From NCBI GenBank assembly GCA_902776985.1, contig CACYSD010000005.1:62001-126000 (forward strand): a DNA stretch of 64,000 bases, given 5' to 3'. This stretch comes from UBA3839 sp902776985 (GTDB taxonomy: Bacteria > Bacteroidota > Bacteroidia > Bacteroidales > Bacteroidaceae). Below, one piece after another: positions 39,727-48,709 of the stretch (within the stretch, counting starts at the first letter, position 1; every line of letters starts with the position of its first letter). The position numbers and the translations under genes are program-made. The notes beneath the pieces are model-generated. The model ran no database searches and was not told the origin of the DNA. It saw only the letters and a list, made by a program, of their open reading frames with translations.

Positions 39727-39818
39727 ATTGATAATTCTCCGGAGCGTTGCCCGGAGCGTCGGCAAGCTGAACAAAACAAAATTTTTAATTACTCCCTCAG
39801 TAGGTAACTACTCCTCCC
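39727..39818. repeat. Dispersed intergenic repeat, copy B
   Basis: 92 bp between pyrK and pyrD, about 90 per cent identical to 30150-30242 with an identical first 41 bases. It is preceded by three AT-rich heptads TTCATAA, TTTTTAA and TTGATAA (39714-39734) and followed by G-rich GGGGGAGACCGGGGGGCTTCTT before the pyrD start. Confidence 0.9.
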
Positions 39819-39866
39819 ACTAACGATGTGTCCAGGGGGAGACCGGGGGGCTTCTTAATTACTTAT

Positions 39867-40772
39867 ATGGCACAAATTGAAGTAAATATAGCTGGGCTGA
39901 AAATGAAGAATCCTGTAATGACAGCATCAGGAACATTCGGCTACGGAGTTGAATTTGCAGATCTCATGGATCTGTCGGATATTGGCGGCATCATCGTCAA
40001 GGGAACAACCCTGATGCCCAGAGAAGGCAATGACTATCCACGAATGGCAGAGACAGCACAGGGAATGCTCAACTGTGTGGGACTTCAGAACAAAGGAGTG
40101 GACTATTTCTGCAAGAATATCTACCCCGCAATCAAGGACATTCAGACAAACGTCATAGTAAACGTCTCAGGATCATCGATAGAGGACTATGTGGCATGTG
40201 CTGCAGCTGTAGATGCACTCGACAATATCCCTGCCATCGAGCTCAATATCTCCTGTCCCAACGTCAAGCAGGGCGGAATGGCATTCGGAGTAACCACGGA
40301 AGGAGCGGCGAGCGTGGTCAAGGCCGTAAGAGACGTTTACCACAAAACACTCATCGTGAAGCTCTCACCCAATGTCACGAGCATAGCCGACATAGCCAGG
40401 GCTGTGGAGGATAGTGGAGCAGATGCCGTCTCCCTCATCAATACCGTCATGGGAATGGCAATCGACATCGTGCGTCGCCGTCCCAAGCTGTCCATAGCAA
40501 CAGGAGGATTGAGTGGTCCAGCCATCAAACCCGTAGCCGTACGATGCGTGTGGCAGGTAGCACATGCCGTCAACATTCCAATCATCGGACTTGGAGGCAT
40601 CATGAACACTGAGGATGCCATCGAGTTCTTCATGGCAGGAGCATCAGCCATTGAGATTGGAACAGCTAACTTCATAGATCCCGCCATCAGCGCAAAAATT
40701 GCAAAGGGCATCAACCAGTGGCTCGACGCCCACGGCTATAAATCCCTCTCCGAAATCATCGGAGCCGTGTAG
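39867..40772 (+). CDS. pyrD: Dihydroorotate dehydrogenase B, catalytic subunit
   Basis: 301 residues. Oxidises dihydroorotate to orotate with FMN; class 1B, the partner of PyrK. FMN barrel motifs: NPVMTASGTFGYG (about 13-25), KGTTL, the catalytic-region ELNISCPNVKQGGMAFG (about 126-142), VKLSPNV, LINTVMGM, GLSGPAIKPVAVRCVW and GGIMNTEDAIEFFMAGASAIEIGTAN. The Cys in NISCPN is the class 1 active-site base. The ATG at 39867 (MAQIEVN) gives the standard start; the frame runs back into the repeat to 39828. A terminator follows. Confidence 0.96.
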   Translation: MAQIEVNIAGLKMKNPVMTASGTFGYGVEFADLMDLSDIGGIIVKGTTLMPREGNDYPRMAETAQGMLNCVGLQNKGVDYFCKNIYPAIKDIQTNVIVNVSGSSIEDYVACAAAVDALDNIPAIELNISCPNVKQGGMAFGVTTEGAASVVKAVRDVYHKTLIVKLSPNVTSIADIARAVEDSGADAVSLINTVMGMAIDIVRRRPKLSIATGGLSGPAIKPVAVRCVWQVAHAVNIPIIGLGGIMNTEDAIEFFMAGASAIEIGTANFIDPAISAKIAKGINQWLDAHGYKSLSEIIGAV

Positions 40773-40792
40773 CCGGATGTTTGGGAAACATA

Positions 40793-40836
40793 AAAAAACT
40801 GCTGTGCATACGGAAGGTAGCACAGCAGTTTTTTGT
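40793..40836. terminator. Bidirectional terminator between pyrD and tkt
   Basis: AAAAAACTGCTGTGC (40793-40807) pairs perfectly with GCACAGCAGTTTTTT (40820-40834), giving U-tracts in both directions for the convergent pyrD and tkt transcripts. Confidence 0.93.
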
Positions 40837-40855
40837 ATATGATCAGGAATCTCTC

Positions 40856-42871
40856 TTAGAGTTTCTTAACCTGTTCGTAAACATTCTCAGCAGTGTAGCC
40901 GAGTTTCTCGTCGAGCACTTTGTAAGGTGCAGAGAATCCGAAAGACTCGAGTCCCCAAATCTTGCCTTCTGCTGCAGGAACGAGTCCGAGCAGATTGACA
41001 GGAAGACCTGCAGTCATACCGAATTTCTTAACGCCTGTAGGCAGAACTGCCTGCTGGTACTCAACTGGCTGCTCACGGAAGAGTCCCTCTGAAGGAACAC
41101 TTACGATACGTACCTTCATGCCGTCCTTGCGAAGGAGTTCTGCACCTGCAACGAGTGTGCTAACCTCAGAACCTGTAGCAACGAGGATGACATCAGGATT
41201 CTCGTCGCTTCCAGCAACAATGTATCCGCCCTTGGCCGCAAGGCTGTAGTCATTGCCTGCAGGGAGGTTGTTGATGTTCTGACGAGAAAGGATAAGTGCA
41301 GTAGGAGTTGCCATGTTCTCCATAGCGAGTGCCCAAGCAGCTGTTGTTTCCTGTGCGTCTGCAGGACGAAGAACGAGTACGCTTGGCTTGCCATGGTGGT
41401 TGTGCAGTTTCTCCATGAGACGGATCTGTGCCTCCTGCTCAACTGGCTCGTGAGTAGGACCGTCTTCACCAACGCGGAACGCATCGTGGGTCCAGATGAA
41501 CTTAACTGGAAGTTCCATGAGGGCTGCCATACGAACTGCAGGCTTCATGTAGTCGCTGAATACGAAGAATGTACCGCATGCAGGGATAACACCTCCGTGA
41601 AGTGCCATACCGATGCAGCAGCAAGCCATAGTGAGTTCGGCAACACCTGCCTGGAAGAATGCTCCCGAGAAGTCTCCTGCCTTGAAAGCATGGGTATTCT
41701 TGAGGAATCCGTCGGTCTTGTCAGAGTTGCTGAGGTCGGCTGATGCACAAATCATATTTGGAACCTGCTGTGCAAGTACGCTGAGACATGCAGCTGATGC
41801 TGAACGTGTAGCGTCGTTGTCCTTCTGAACACACTTGCTCCAGTCAATCTTCGGAGCCTTACCTGCGAACCAGTCTGCCTGCTGAGCAGCTTTTTCTGGA
41901 TTAGCTTCTGACCAAGCCTTCTCTTCTGCATAGCGTGCAGAACAGATGGTCTCAAGTTCCTTGGCACGGTTTGCATAGAGTTCCTGAACTTCTGGGAAGA
42001 TCTGGAATGGATTCTCAGGATCACCACCGAGGTTCTTGATTGTATTGATGAATGCGTCGCCACCGAGTGGGGCACCGTGAGTCTTGCAGTTAGCCTCGTA
42101 GCTTGTGCCGTCAGCCTTGAGCGCGCCCTTACCCATGATACACTTACCGATGATGAGTGTTGGTTTGCCCTGTACTTTCTTAGCAGCGTCGAGAGCCTGA
42201 CGAATCTGTGCTGCGTCATTACCGACGATTTCGATTACTTCCCAACCGAGTGCGCGATACTTAGCAGCAGTGTTCTCGTTCATTACTTCCTTAGTCTCTG
42301 TAGAGAGCTGGATGTCGTTGGAGTCGTAGAACATGATGAGGTTGTCAAGACCGAGCACTCCTGCGATACGAGCTGCGCCCTGAGAAATTTCCTCCTGAAC
42401 ACCACCGTCGCTGATGTATGCGTAAATGGTTTCCTTCTCGAAAGTAGGGTTGCCAGTGTGAGCAGCAAGGAATTTTGCAGCGATGGCTGCACCTATAGCA
42501 TAGGCGTGCCCCTGACCAAGAGGACCAGAAGTGTTTTCAATACCACGTGCTATTTCGAATTCAGGGTGTCCGGTAGTTGGTGATCCCCACTGACGGAGCT
42601 GTGCAAGCTCTTCAAGAGAGAATTTTCCTGTAAGGCAAAGCTGAGAGTAGAGCATTGGAGCCATGTGACCTGGATCGAGGAAGAAACGGTCGCGACCAGC
42701 CCATTCAGGGTTCTTTGGATCATATTGGAGATACTCTGAATAGAGGACGTTGATGAAGTCTGCACCACCCATGGCGCCGCCTGGGTGTCCAGACTTAGCT
42801 TTTTCTACAGCTGATGCAGCGAGTATTCGAATATTATCCGCTGCCTTGTTCAAAACTTTAATATCGTTCAT
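40856..42871 (-). CDS. tkt: Transketolase
   Basis: 671 residues, full length. Thiamine-diphosphate enzyme of the non-oxidative pentose phosphate pathway. N-terminal TPP domain with AKSGHPGGAMGGADF (about 23-37), GPLGQGHAYAIGAA, and the metal/TPP site ISDGGVQEE; pyrimidine domain with FFVFSDYMKPAVRMAALM and the phosphate-binding DAFRVGEDGPTHEPVEQ; C-terminal domain with LVATGSEVSTLV. As last gene of the arabinose operon (10 bases after araB) it moves xylulose 5-phosphate, the end product of AraD, into glycolysis. B. thetaiotaomicron, as I recall, has a tkt gene in the same place, followed by rpiB; no rpiB is here. Confidence 0.96.
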   Translation of the reverse strand: MNDIKVLNKAADNIRILAASAVEKAKSGHPGGAMGGADFINVLYSEYLQYDPKNPEWAGRDRFFLDPGHMAPMLYSQLCLTGKFSLEELAQLRQWGSPTTGHPEFEIARGIENTSGPLGQGHAYAIGAAIAAKFLAAHTGNPTFEKETIYAYISDGGVQEEISQGAARIAGVLGLDNLIMFYDSNDIQLSTETKEVMNENTAAKYRALGWEVIEIVGNDAAQIRQALDAAKKVQGKPTLIIGKCIMGKGALKADGTSYEANCKTHGAPLGGDAFINTIKNLGGDPENPFQIFPEVQELYANRAKELETICSARYAEEKAWSEANPEKAAQQADWFAGKAPKIDWSKCVQKDNDATRSASAACLSVLAQQVPNMICASADLSNSDKTDGFLKNTHAFKAGDFSGAFFQAGVAELTMACCCIGMALHGGVIPACGTFFVFSDYMKPAVRMAALMELPVKFIWTHDAFRVGEDGPTHEPVEQEAQIRLMEKLHNHHGKPSVLVLRPADAQETTAAWALAMENMATPTALILSRQNINNLPAGNDYSLAAKGGYIVAGSDENPDVILVATGSEVSTLVAGAELLRKDGMKVRIVSVPSEGLFREQPVEYQQAVLPTGVKKFGMTAGLPVNLLGLVPAAEGKIWGLESFGFSAPYKVLDEKLGYTAENVYEQVKKL

Positions 42872-42881
42872 ATTATAAAAA

Positions 42882-44471
42882 TTATTTTTTACATTCTACA
42901 GCAGCCTTTTCAATTCCAAGGCCTGCCTTATAGTTTTCCATATAGCGATTGAAACCTTCAACGTCTTCAGCAGATGGTTCTACAGATGTACCTGTGTTGC
43001 CTGCAAATACAACCTGATCAAGATAGTCTGCGAGAGCAAGACCTTGTGGGTTGCTAACAACATAGTTGGCAAGGAGTGCGATACCCCAAGCACCACCTTC
43101 ACCTGCAGTCTCCATAACAGAAATAGGTGTGTTGAGTGCTGCGGCAAGCATCTTCTGACCAACAACTGGGGTAGTGAAATAGCCACCATGTCCCATGATG
43201 CGGTCAACCTTAACATGCTCTTCGTTGAAGAGAATATCGTTACCGAGTTTCAATACACCGATAGCTCCGTAGAGGTGAGCACGCATGAAATTGGCAAGGT
43301 TGAACTTATCGTTTGCAGAGCGTACGAAGAGTGGACGTCCATCCATCAATCCTGTAACAGGTTCACCGGAGATGTAGTTGTAGCTGATGACACCACCGCA
43401 GTCGGCATCACCCTTAAGAGAAACGTTGAAGAGACGGGTGTAGAGTTCGTTGGTGCTTTGTTCCACACCAAGCAGTTCAGCATATTCCTTCATAATCTTC
43501 ACCCAGGCATTGATGTCGCTTGTACAGTTGTTGCAGTGAACCATTGCCACGAGTGAACCGTCGGGAGTTGTTACCATATCGAGCATTTCGTAAGGCTTGG
43601 AGAGCTCCTTCTCAAGTACAATCATTGAGAATGAAGATGTTCCTGCACTTACGTTACCTGTACGCTGACGAACTGCATTTGTAGCTACCATACCTGTGCC
43701 GGCATCACCTTCTGGAGGACAAACAGGAATACCTGGTTGCAAGTGTCCGCTGACATCAAGTTTCAATGCTCCCTCAGGAGTAAGGAATCCGGCATTTTCA
43801 CCAGCATTGAGCGATTTAGGAAGGATGTCGAGAAGTTTCCAGCTGAATCCGTAAGGAGCAATCAGTTTGTCGAACTTCTCAACCATTGTTGCATCATAGG
43901 TCTTGGTTTTAGGATCAACAGGAATCATACCTGATGCATCACCGACACCAAGAACTTTCTGTCCAGTAACTTGCCAGTGAACATAGCCGGCGAGGGTAGT
44001 GAGAAAGTCAATGTCCTTAACATGTTCTTCGTTGTCGAGGATTGCCTCATAGAGGTGGCTGATACTCCAACGGAGAGGTATGTTGTAGTTGAAGAGTTCG
44101 CTGAGTTCTGCTGCAGCCTTGCCTGTGTTGGTGTTACGCCATGTGCGGAAAGGTACGAGAATTTCGTTGCCCTTGAATGGCATATAACCGTGCATCATGG
44201 CACTGAAACCAATTGCGGACAGACGTTCAATCTCGACCTCATACTGTTCAAGAACATTCTTGCGGAGGTCAGCATAGCAATCTTGAAGACCATACCAGAT
44301 AGCCTCGATGCTATATGTCCACAATCCGTCAACCAACTGGTTTTCCCAAGTGTGGCTGCCCTGAGCTATAGGCTTGTTCTCCTGATCGATGAGAACTGCC
44401 TTTATTCGGGTAGAGCCGAACTCGATTCCGAGTACGGCTTTACCCTCTTGAATTACTTGTTTTGCCCCCAT
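42882..44471 (-). CDS. araB: L-ribulokinase, FGGY family
   Basis: 529 residues. Phosphorylates L-ribulose to L-ribulose 5-phosphate with ATP. FGGY-kinase features: N-terminal phosphate loop AVLGIEFGSTRIKAVLID (about 13-30), AMMHGYMPF, FRTWRNTNT, catalytic Asp in PPEGDAGTGMVATNAV (about 260-275), and the C-terminal GHGGYFTTPVVGQKMLAAAL and ETAGEGGAWGIALLA. The ATG at 44471 is chosen; a TTG at 44480 would also be in frame. It follows araA by 44 bases, and that spacer is occupied by 7-bp tandem repeats. Substrate is fixed by araA/araD context; FGGY kinases resemble each other. Confidence 0.92.
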   Translation of the reverse strand: MGAKQVIQEGKAVLGIEFGSTRIKAVLIDQENKPIAQGSHTWENQLVDGLWTYSIEAIWYGLQDCYADLRKNVLEQYEVEIERLSAIGFSAMMHGYMPFKGNEILVPFRTWRNTNTGKAAAELSELFNYNIPLRWSISHLYEAILDNEEHVKDIDFLTTLAGYVHWQVTGQKVLGVGDASGMIPVDPKTKTYDATMVEKFDKLIAPYGFSWKLLDILPKSLNAGENAGFLTPEGALKLDVSGHLQPGIPVCPPEGDAGTGMVATNAVRQRTGNVSAGTSSFSMIVLEKELSKPYEMLDMVTTPDGSLVAMVHCNNCTSDINAWVKIMKEYAELLGVEQSTNELYTRLFNVSLKGDADCGGVISYNYISGEPVTGLMDGRPLFVRSANDKFNLANFMRAHLYGAIGVLKLGNDILFNEEHVKVDRIMGHGGYFTTPVVGQKMLAAALNTPISVMETAGEGGAWGIALLANYVVSNPQGLALADYLDQVVFAGNTGTSVEPSAEDVEGFNRYMENYKAGLGIEKAAVECKK

Positions 44472-44506
44472 AATTATCAATTATGAATTGTGAATTGTTA
44501 ATTATG
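44472..44506 (-). repeat. Tandem repeat, 5 x 7 bp, before araB
   Basis: On the plus strand AATTATC, AATTATG, AATTGTG, AATTGTT, AATTATG in exact 7-bp register. The array touches the araB start codon (44471) and fills most of the araA-araB spacer. Confidence 0.92.
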
Positions 44507-44515
44507 AATTTGAAA

Positions 44516-46054
44516 TTACTTCAAAGCTTTGTTCAACATGAAATACATCTCGTTGTTTTGCAGTTGCTGCTTGAACTCGTAGGTCTTAGTGTCCTTGTTA
44601 ATCTTGATGTATTCAATGCCGCACATTTCAGCGAAGTCTTCCCAGTACTCTTCTGTGATATCGTAAGAGAATGCACTGTGGTGAGTACCACCTGCGAGGA
44701 TCCATGCACCAGCTCCGATTTCGAATGTAGGCTGTGGAACCCAAAGAGCAGATGCAACAGGGAGGTTTGGCATTGGTTTTGGCTCAATGCACTCAACTTC
44801 CTGAGAGATGAGACGGAAGCGGTTGCCAAGGTCAACAACAGTAGCCTTGATACCACGGCCAGTCTTAGAAGTGAAGACGAGACGAGCTGTCTGCTGCTTG
44901 CGGATACCGATGCCGAGGAAGTGAACTTCGAGCTTTGGTTTGTCAACAGCAATCATTGGACAAATCTCGAGCATGTGGCTCTGGAGGCAAGAACTGCGGT
45001 CGCCAGCGAAGTTAAGGGTGTAGTCCTCGAGGAAGGAGCAACCTGTAGGCATACCCTGAGAGATAACCCAGAGAGTACGATAGAGGCAAGCTGTCTTCCA
45101 GTCACCTTCTGCACCGAAGCCATAACCTTCTTCCATGAGACGCTGAGAAGCAAGACCTGGAATCTGATCGAAACCAACGAAGTTTGGATCGTCGATATCT
45201 GCATCGCCGAGATCGTCGAAGTTAGTAGTGAATGCAGTAGCGCCTTCGTCCTTCAGTACGCGACGGAGAGCGATTTCTGCCTTAGCTGCATTGTGCACCT
45301 TCTCCCAGTAAACTTTTTCGCCGCTCTCATCAATCTTGATTGTGTAGAGCTTCTTGTACTCTTCAACAAGTGCGTCAGCTTCAGCATCGGTTACCTTCTT
45401 GAAGTATTCCATGAGTGAAGAAACAGGGTAATAGTCAACGTGATAACCCAGACGCTGCTCGAATTCTACACGATCACCGTCAGTAACGGCTACGTTGTTC
45501 ATGTTCATACCGAACATAAGGCAGCGTACATTCTTTGCGTCTGCTACACCAGCTGCAACACGTGCCCATACTGCAATCTGCTTCTGAGCAGCTTCGTCCT
45601 TCCAATAGCCGCAAACAACCTTGCGAGGAACACGCATGCGAGTACAGATGTGACCGAACTCGATGTCACCATGAGCACTCTGGTTGAGGTTCATGAAGTC
45701 CATGTCAATTGCATCCCAAGGAATTTCTGCGTTGTACTGAGTGTGGAAGTGAAGTAATGGTTTTTGAAGAGCCTGAAGACCCTTAATCCACATCTTTGCA
45801 GGAGAGAATGTATGCATCCAAGTAATGATACCTGCGCACTTCTCATCGTTGTTGGCAGCCTTCATAACTGCTTCAACTTCTTTTGAAGAGTTTGCAGTTC
45901 CTTTGTACACAACCTTGATTGGAATGTTTCCACCTGCGTTGAGTCCGTCAACCATTTCCTTTGAGTGTGCGTCAACTGCGATAACTGCGTCACCACCATA
46001 GAGCAACTGTGCACCAGTCACCCACCAAAGTTCCAAATTTTCAAATGCTTTCAT
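44516..46054 (-). CDS. araA: L-arabinose isomerase
   Basis: 512 residues, normal for AraA. Metal-dependent aldose-ketose isomerase: L-arabinose to L-ribulose in the cytoplasm. Identifiable parts include ENLELWWVTGAQLLYG at the start, TWMHTFSPAKMWIKGLQALQKPLLHFHTQYNAEIPW (about 79-114), MDFMNLNQSAHGDIEFG, the catalytic-region VGFDQIPGLASQRLMEEGYGFGAEGDWKTACL (about 293-324) with conserved Glu residues, and the C-terminal LAGGTHHSAFSYDI (about 450) with metal-binding His. Sits between araD and araB. Confidence 0.97.
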   Translation of the reverse strand: MKAFENLELWWVTGAQLLYGGDAVIAVDAHSKEMVDGLNAGGNIPIKVVYKGTANSSKEVEAVMKAANNDEKCAGIITWMHTFSPAKMWIKGLQALQKPLLHFHTQYNAEIPWDAIDMDFMNLNQSAHGDIEFGHICTRMRVPRKVVCGYWKDEAAQKQIAVWARVAAGVADAKNVRCLMFGMNMNNVAVTDGDRVEFEQRLGYHVDYYPVSSLMEYFKKVTDAEADALVEEYKKLYTIKIDESGEKVYWEKVHNAAKAEIALRRVLKDEGATAFTTNFDDLGDADIDDPNFVGFDQIPGLASQRLMEEGYGFGAEGDWKTACLYRTLWVISQGMPTGCSFLEDYTLNFAGDRSSCLQSHMLEICPMIAVDKPKLEVHFLGIGIRKQQTARLVFTSKTGRGIKATVVDLGNRFRLISQEVECIEPKPMPNLPVASALWVPQPTFEIGAGAWILAGGTHHSAFSYDITEEYWEDFAEMCGIEYIKINKDTKTYEFKQQLQNNEMYFMLNKALK

Positions 46055-46104
46055 TTTTGTTTTTTTGTTTTTAAGTGTTAGTATACTATATTAATTGTGA
46101 ATTA

Positions 46105-46815
46105 TTAGTGCTTTTGTCCTTTCTGTCCATAATAAGCGTTAGGACCATGCTTACGGTTATAGTGCTTCTCAACAAGCAGCTGGTTCATTGTCAGGTCAGG
46201 ATTGACAGAGAATGCGATGAATGCCATCTTAGCACACTGTTCCATAACCTTGGCATTGTAAACAGCATTGTCTGGAGAAGTACCCCAAGAGAATGGTCCG
46301 TGATTCTTGACGAGGACGGCGGGAGTATGATCCGGATTGATCTTGCGGATGTTGAGGATTTCATCAACAATCACATTTCCGGTCTCCAGCTCATACTGTC
46401 CTTCAACTTCTTCCTTAGTCATGTCGCGAGTACATGGAATTGCTTTATAGAAGTAATCAGCATGAGTAGTACCGATATTTGGAATATCCTTTCCTGCCTG
46501 AGCGAATGCAGTGGCATAAGTAGAGTGGGTGTGTACCACACCTTGTATATTCGGGAAAGCCTTGTAGAGTACGAGGTGGGTTGGAGTGTCGCTTGAAGGA
46601 TTGAGGTCACCTTCCACTACCTTACCTGTCTCCAGGTCAACAACTACCATATCGCTTGCCTTCATCTCGTCATAACTAACACCACTTGGTTTAATTACAA
46701 CCAGACCCTTTTCACGATCAATACCTGATACGTTTCCCCAAGTGAAAATCACGAGACCCTGCTTAACGAGGTCGAGATTGGCCTTGAATACTTTTTGTTT
46801 AAGTTCTTCGAGCAT
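46105..46815 (-). CDS. araD: L-ribulose-5-phosphate 4-epimerase
   Basis: 236 residues. Class II aldolase-family epimerase converting L-ribulose 5-phosphate to D-xylulose 5-phosphate. Zn ligands are visible in VVHTHSTYATAFAQ (His-x-His) and a later His in VLVKNHGPFSWG; other parts are FTWGNVSGIDRE, VIKPSGVSYDEM and GTTHADYF. The start at 46815 (MLEELKQKVF) is chosen over a longer frame from 46848 that runs into the heptad repeat. It is separated from araA by about 50 bases. Confidence 0.95.
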   Translation of the reverse strand: MLEELKQKVFKANLDLVKQGLVIFTWGNVSGIDREKGLVVIKPSGVSYDEMKASDMVVVDLETGKVVEGDLNPSSDTPTHLVLYKAFPNIQGVVHTHSTYATAFAQAGKDIPNIGTTHADYFYKAIPCTRDMTKEEVEGQYELETGNVIVDEILNIRKINPDHTPAVLVKNHGPFSWGTSPDNAVYNAKVMEQCAKMAFIAFSVNPDLTMNQLLVEKHYNRKHGPNAYYGQKGQKH

Positions 46816-46822
46816 AGTTATA

Positions 46823-46850
46823 AGTACAAAGTACAAAGTACAAAGCACAA
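46823..46850 (-). repeat. Tandem repeat, 4 x 7 bp, before araD
   Basis: AGTACAA three times exactly and a fourth AGCACAA with one change on the plus strand (TTGTACT on the coding strand), beginning 8 bases upstream of the araD start codon. Confidence 0.92.
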
Positions 46851-46932
46851 CGAAGAGAAGAAATTCCTACAGATACGTCGTAATTTGTACTATGTACTCA
46901 TTAAATATTATTAATAATAAATTTTCCTGTCA

Positions 46933-48666
46933 TTAGAAGAAGTACCAATAGAAGCAGCCGCAGAGAGCGAATACACCGAGGGTTGCGACGATATCCCATA
47001 CAGTCCAGCTTTCGCGGATCTGACGACGGTAATCCTTTGAGAATGTGATAGCTTCAACCTGAGCCTTAGATGGAGCTGCTGTGAAGAATGAAACAACAAT
47101 CATCATCAGGACGATGAATACGAGGAGCCAGCATTCGAAGATAAGCCAGTTAGTCTGCCAGAACCATGCTGTGTTCTCCCAGAGTGCGCCTTCCATAACA
47201 GCATTACCATTGTCGGTAACAACATTTGTTATAAGACGAATCATACCGATGACGAAACCGCCAATGAGTCCCCATTCACCAGCCTTAGGAGTAATCTTCT
47301 TAGAGAAGATACCGAGGGTGAATACTGCTACCATTGCAGGAGCGAGCAATGACTGGATACCCTGCAGATAGCTGTAGAGAGTATTCATAGACATCATGAC
47401 TGGCATCCAAGCCAAACCGAGCAATACAACTACTACAGTTGCGATACGGCCTACAAGTACATAGTGCTCTTCGCTCTTACCTTTCTTCATTGGCTTGTAA
47501 AAGTCTTCTGTAAAGAGGGTTGCACAAGAGTTGAAGAATGCAGCCAAAGAAGCAACAAGTGCACAGATGAAACCGATAGTTACGATACCCTTAACACCAG
47601 CAGGGAGAACGTTCTTCACCATTACAGCGAATGCACCGTCAGTGTCACCAAGTCCTGCATCACCAAAAAATCCCTTGTCTGCAAGAGCAGCTGCAATCAT
47701 ACCAGGAATCAAGAACATGAATACTGGGAGGAGTTTGAAGTAACCTGCAGCGATAGTACCACGACGAGCACGCTTGATAACTTCTCTGTTGTCTTCGCCC
47801 TTAGTCTGACCAAGTACACGCTGAACGATGTGCTGGTCTGTACACCAGTACCAAAAACCGATGATTGAAGCACCGATGAATACTACGAATCCTGGATATT
47901 CATGATACATTGGGTCGCTTTGGTCGAAGTGGAACATGTGCGTAGTTCCGTGACCATCATGCAGTTTGCTGCAGTAATCCATCATGGTTGACCAGCCTTC
48001 AGAGATGCTGCCGCCACCGAGAGCTGCAAGACCGAGGAAGAGTACCAGGAATGAACCGATGATGAGGATAGGAGTCTGAATTGCAGAAAGAGTCATCACA
48101 CCCTTCATACCACCAAATACAGTAAATACGGCTGTGATAGCAATCAGACCAAGAGCGCCCCACCAGAATGGAAGTCCGAGAAGGAACTGGAAGAACACAC
48201 CACCTGTGAATGCTGTTACACTAACCTTAGTGAGCACGTATGCAATCAAAGTAATGATAGAGAGCCAAGAACCTGTCTTCTGTGTGTAGCGGAACTTCAA
48301 AAAGTCTGGCATTGTGATAATTTTGCCCAACTTGTTGTTAAGTGCCTGATAGAATGGTACGAAAAGCCAACCAAGGATGAGAATCATCCATCCCTGCATT
48401 TCCCAGTGAGCCATACCTACACCGTCCTTAGCTCCTGTACCAGCAAGACCTACAAGGTGCTCTGAACCGATATTTGCTGCGAAGATAGCAGCACCGATAA
48501 TATACCATGGTTCGCCTTTACCGAAGAGGTAGTCTTCGCTGCTGGCGCCAGCCATTTTCTTTTTATCTTTAACGATAGAGCGATATACCGCCCAAACTAC
48601 TGCGCCAATTCCTAATGCGAGAACAAGCCAGTCAAGCCACAAGAACTCGTTACTATTCCAATTCAT
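46933..48666 (-). CDS. Sodium/sugar symporter (SSS family)
   Basis: 577 residues with 14 or so membrane helices. SSS (SGLT-like) transporters couple sugar uptake to sodium. The family signature appears in EHLVGLAGTGAKDGVGMAHWEMQGWMILILGWLFVPFYQALN (about 70-110), MPDFLKFRYTQKTGSWLS and the core ADQHIVQRVLGQTKGEDN-like segment (TDQHIVQRVLGQTKG, about 266-280). By position, second gene of the arabinose operon after galM, it is the likely L-arabinose transporter of the inner membrane. There is no Nudix-type AraR gene between it and araD, unlike the arrangement I recall from B. thetaiotaomicron. Confidence 0.92.
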   Translation of the reverse strand: MNWNSNEFLWLDWLVLALGIGAVVWAVYRSIVKDKKKMAGASSEDYLFGKGEPWYIIGAAIFAANIGSEHLVGLAGTGAKDGVGMAHWEMQGWMILILGWLFVPFYQALNNKLGKIITMPDFLKFRYTQKTGSWLSIITLIAYVLTKVSVTAFTGGVFFQFLLGLPFWWGALGLIAITAVFTVFGGMKGVMTLSAIQTPILIIGSFLVLFLGLAALGGGSISEGWSTMMDYCSKLHDGHGTTHMFHFDQSDPMYHEYPGFVVFIGASIIGFWYWCTDQHIVQRVLGQTKGEDNREVIKRARRGTIAAGYFKLLPVFMFLIPGMIAAALADKGFFGDAGLGDTDGAFAVMVKNVLPAGVKGIVTIGFICALVASLAAFFNSCATLFTEDFYKPMKKGKSEEHYVLVGRIATVVVVLLGLAWMPVMMSMNTLYSYLQGIQSLLAPAMVAVFTLGIFSKKITPKAGEWGLIGGFVIGMIRLITNVVTDNGNAVMEGALWENTAWFWQTNWLIFECWLLVFIVLMMIVVSFFTAAPSKAQVEAITFSKDYRRQIRESWTVWDIVATLGVFALCGCFYWYFF

Positions 48667-48683
48667 TTTTTGATAATGTTTTT

Positions 48684-48709
48684 TTAGTTATTATTAGTTA
48701 GTTATTATT
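48684..48709 (-). repeat. 14-bp-period repeat between galM and sglT
   Basis: TTAGTTATTATTAG followed by TTAGTTATTATT (plus strand), two units in 14-bp register, covering the spacer and the galM stop codon. Confidence 0.8.

Noticed and set aside
44483..45418. 311-codon plus-strand open frame
   Set aside because: Antisense to araA; the motifs and length of AraA leave no doubt which strand codes.
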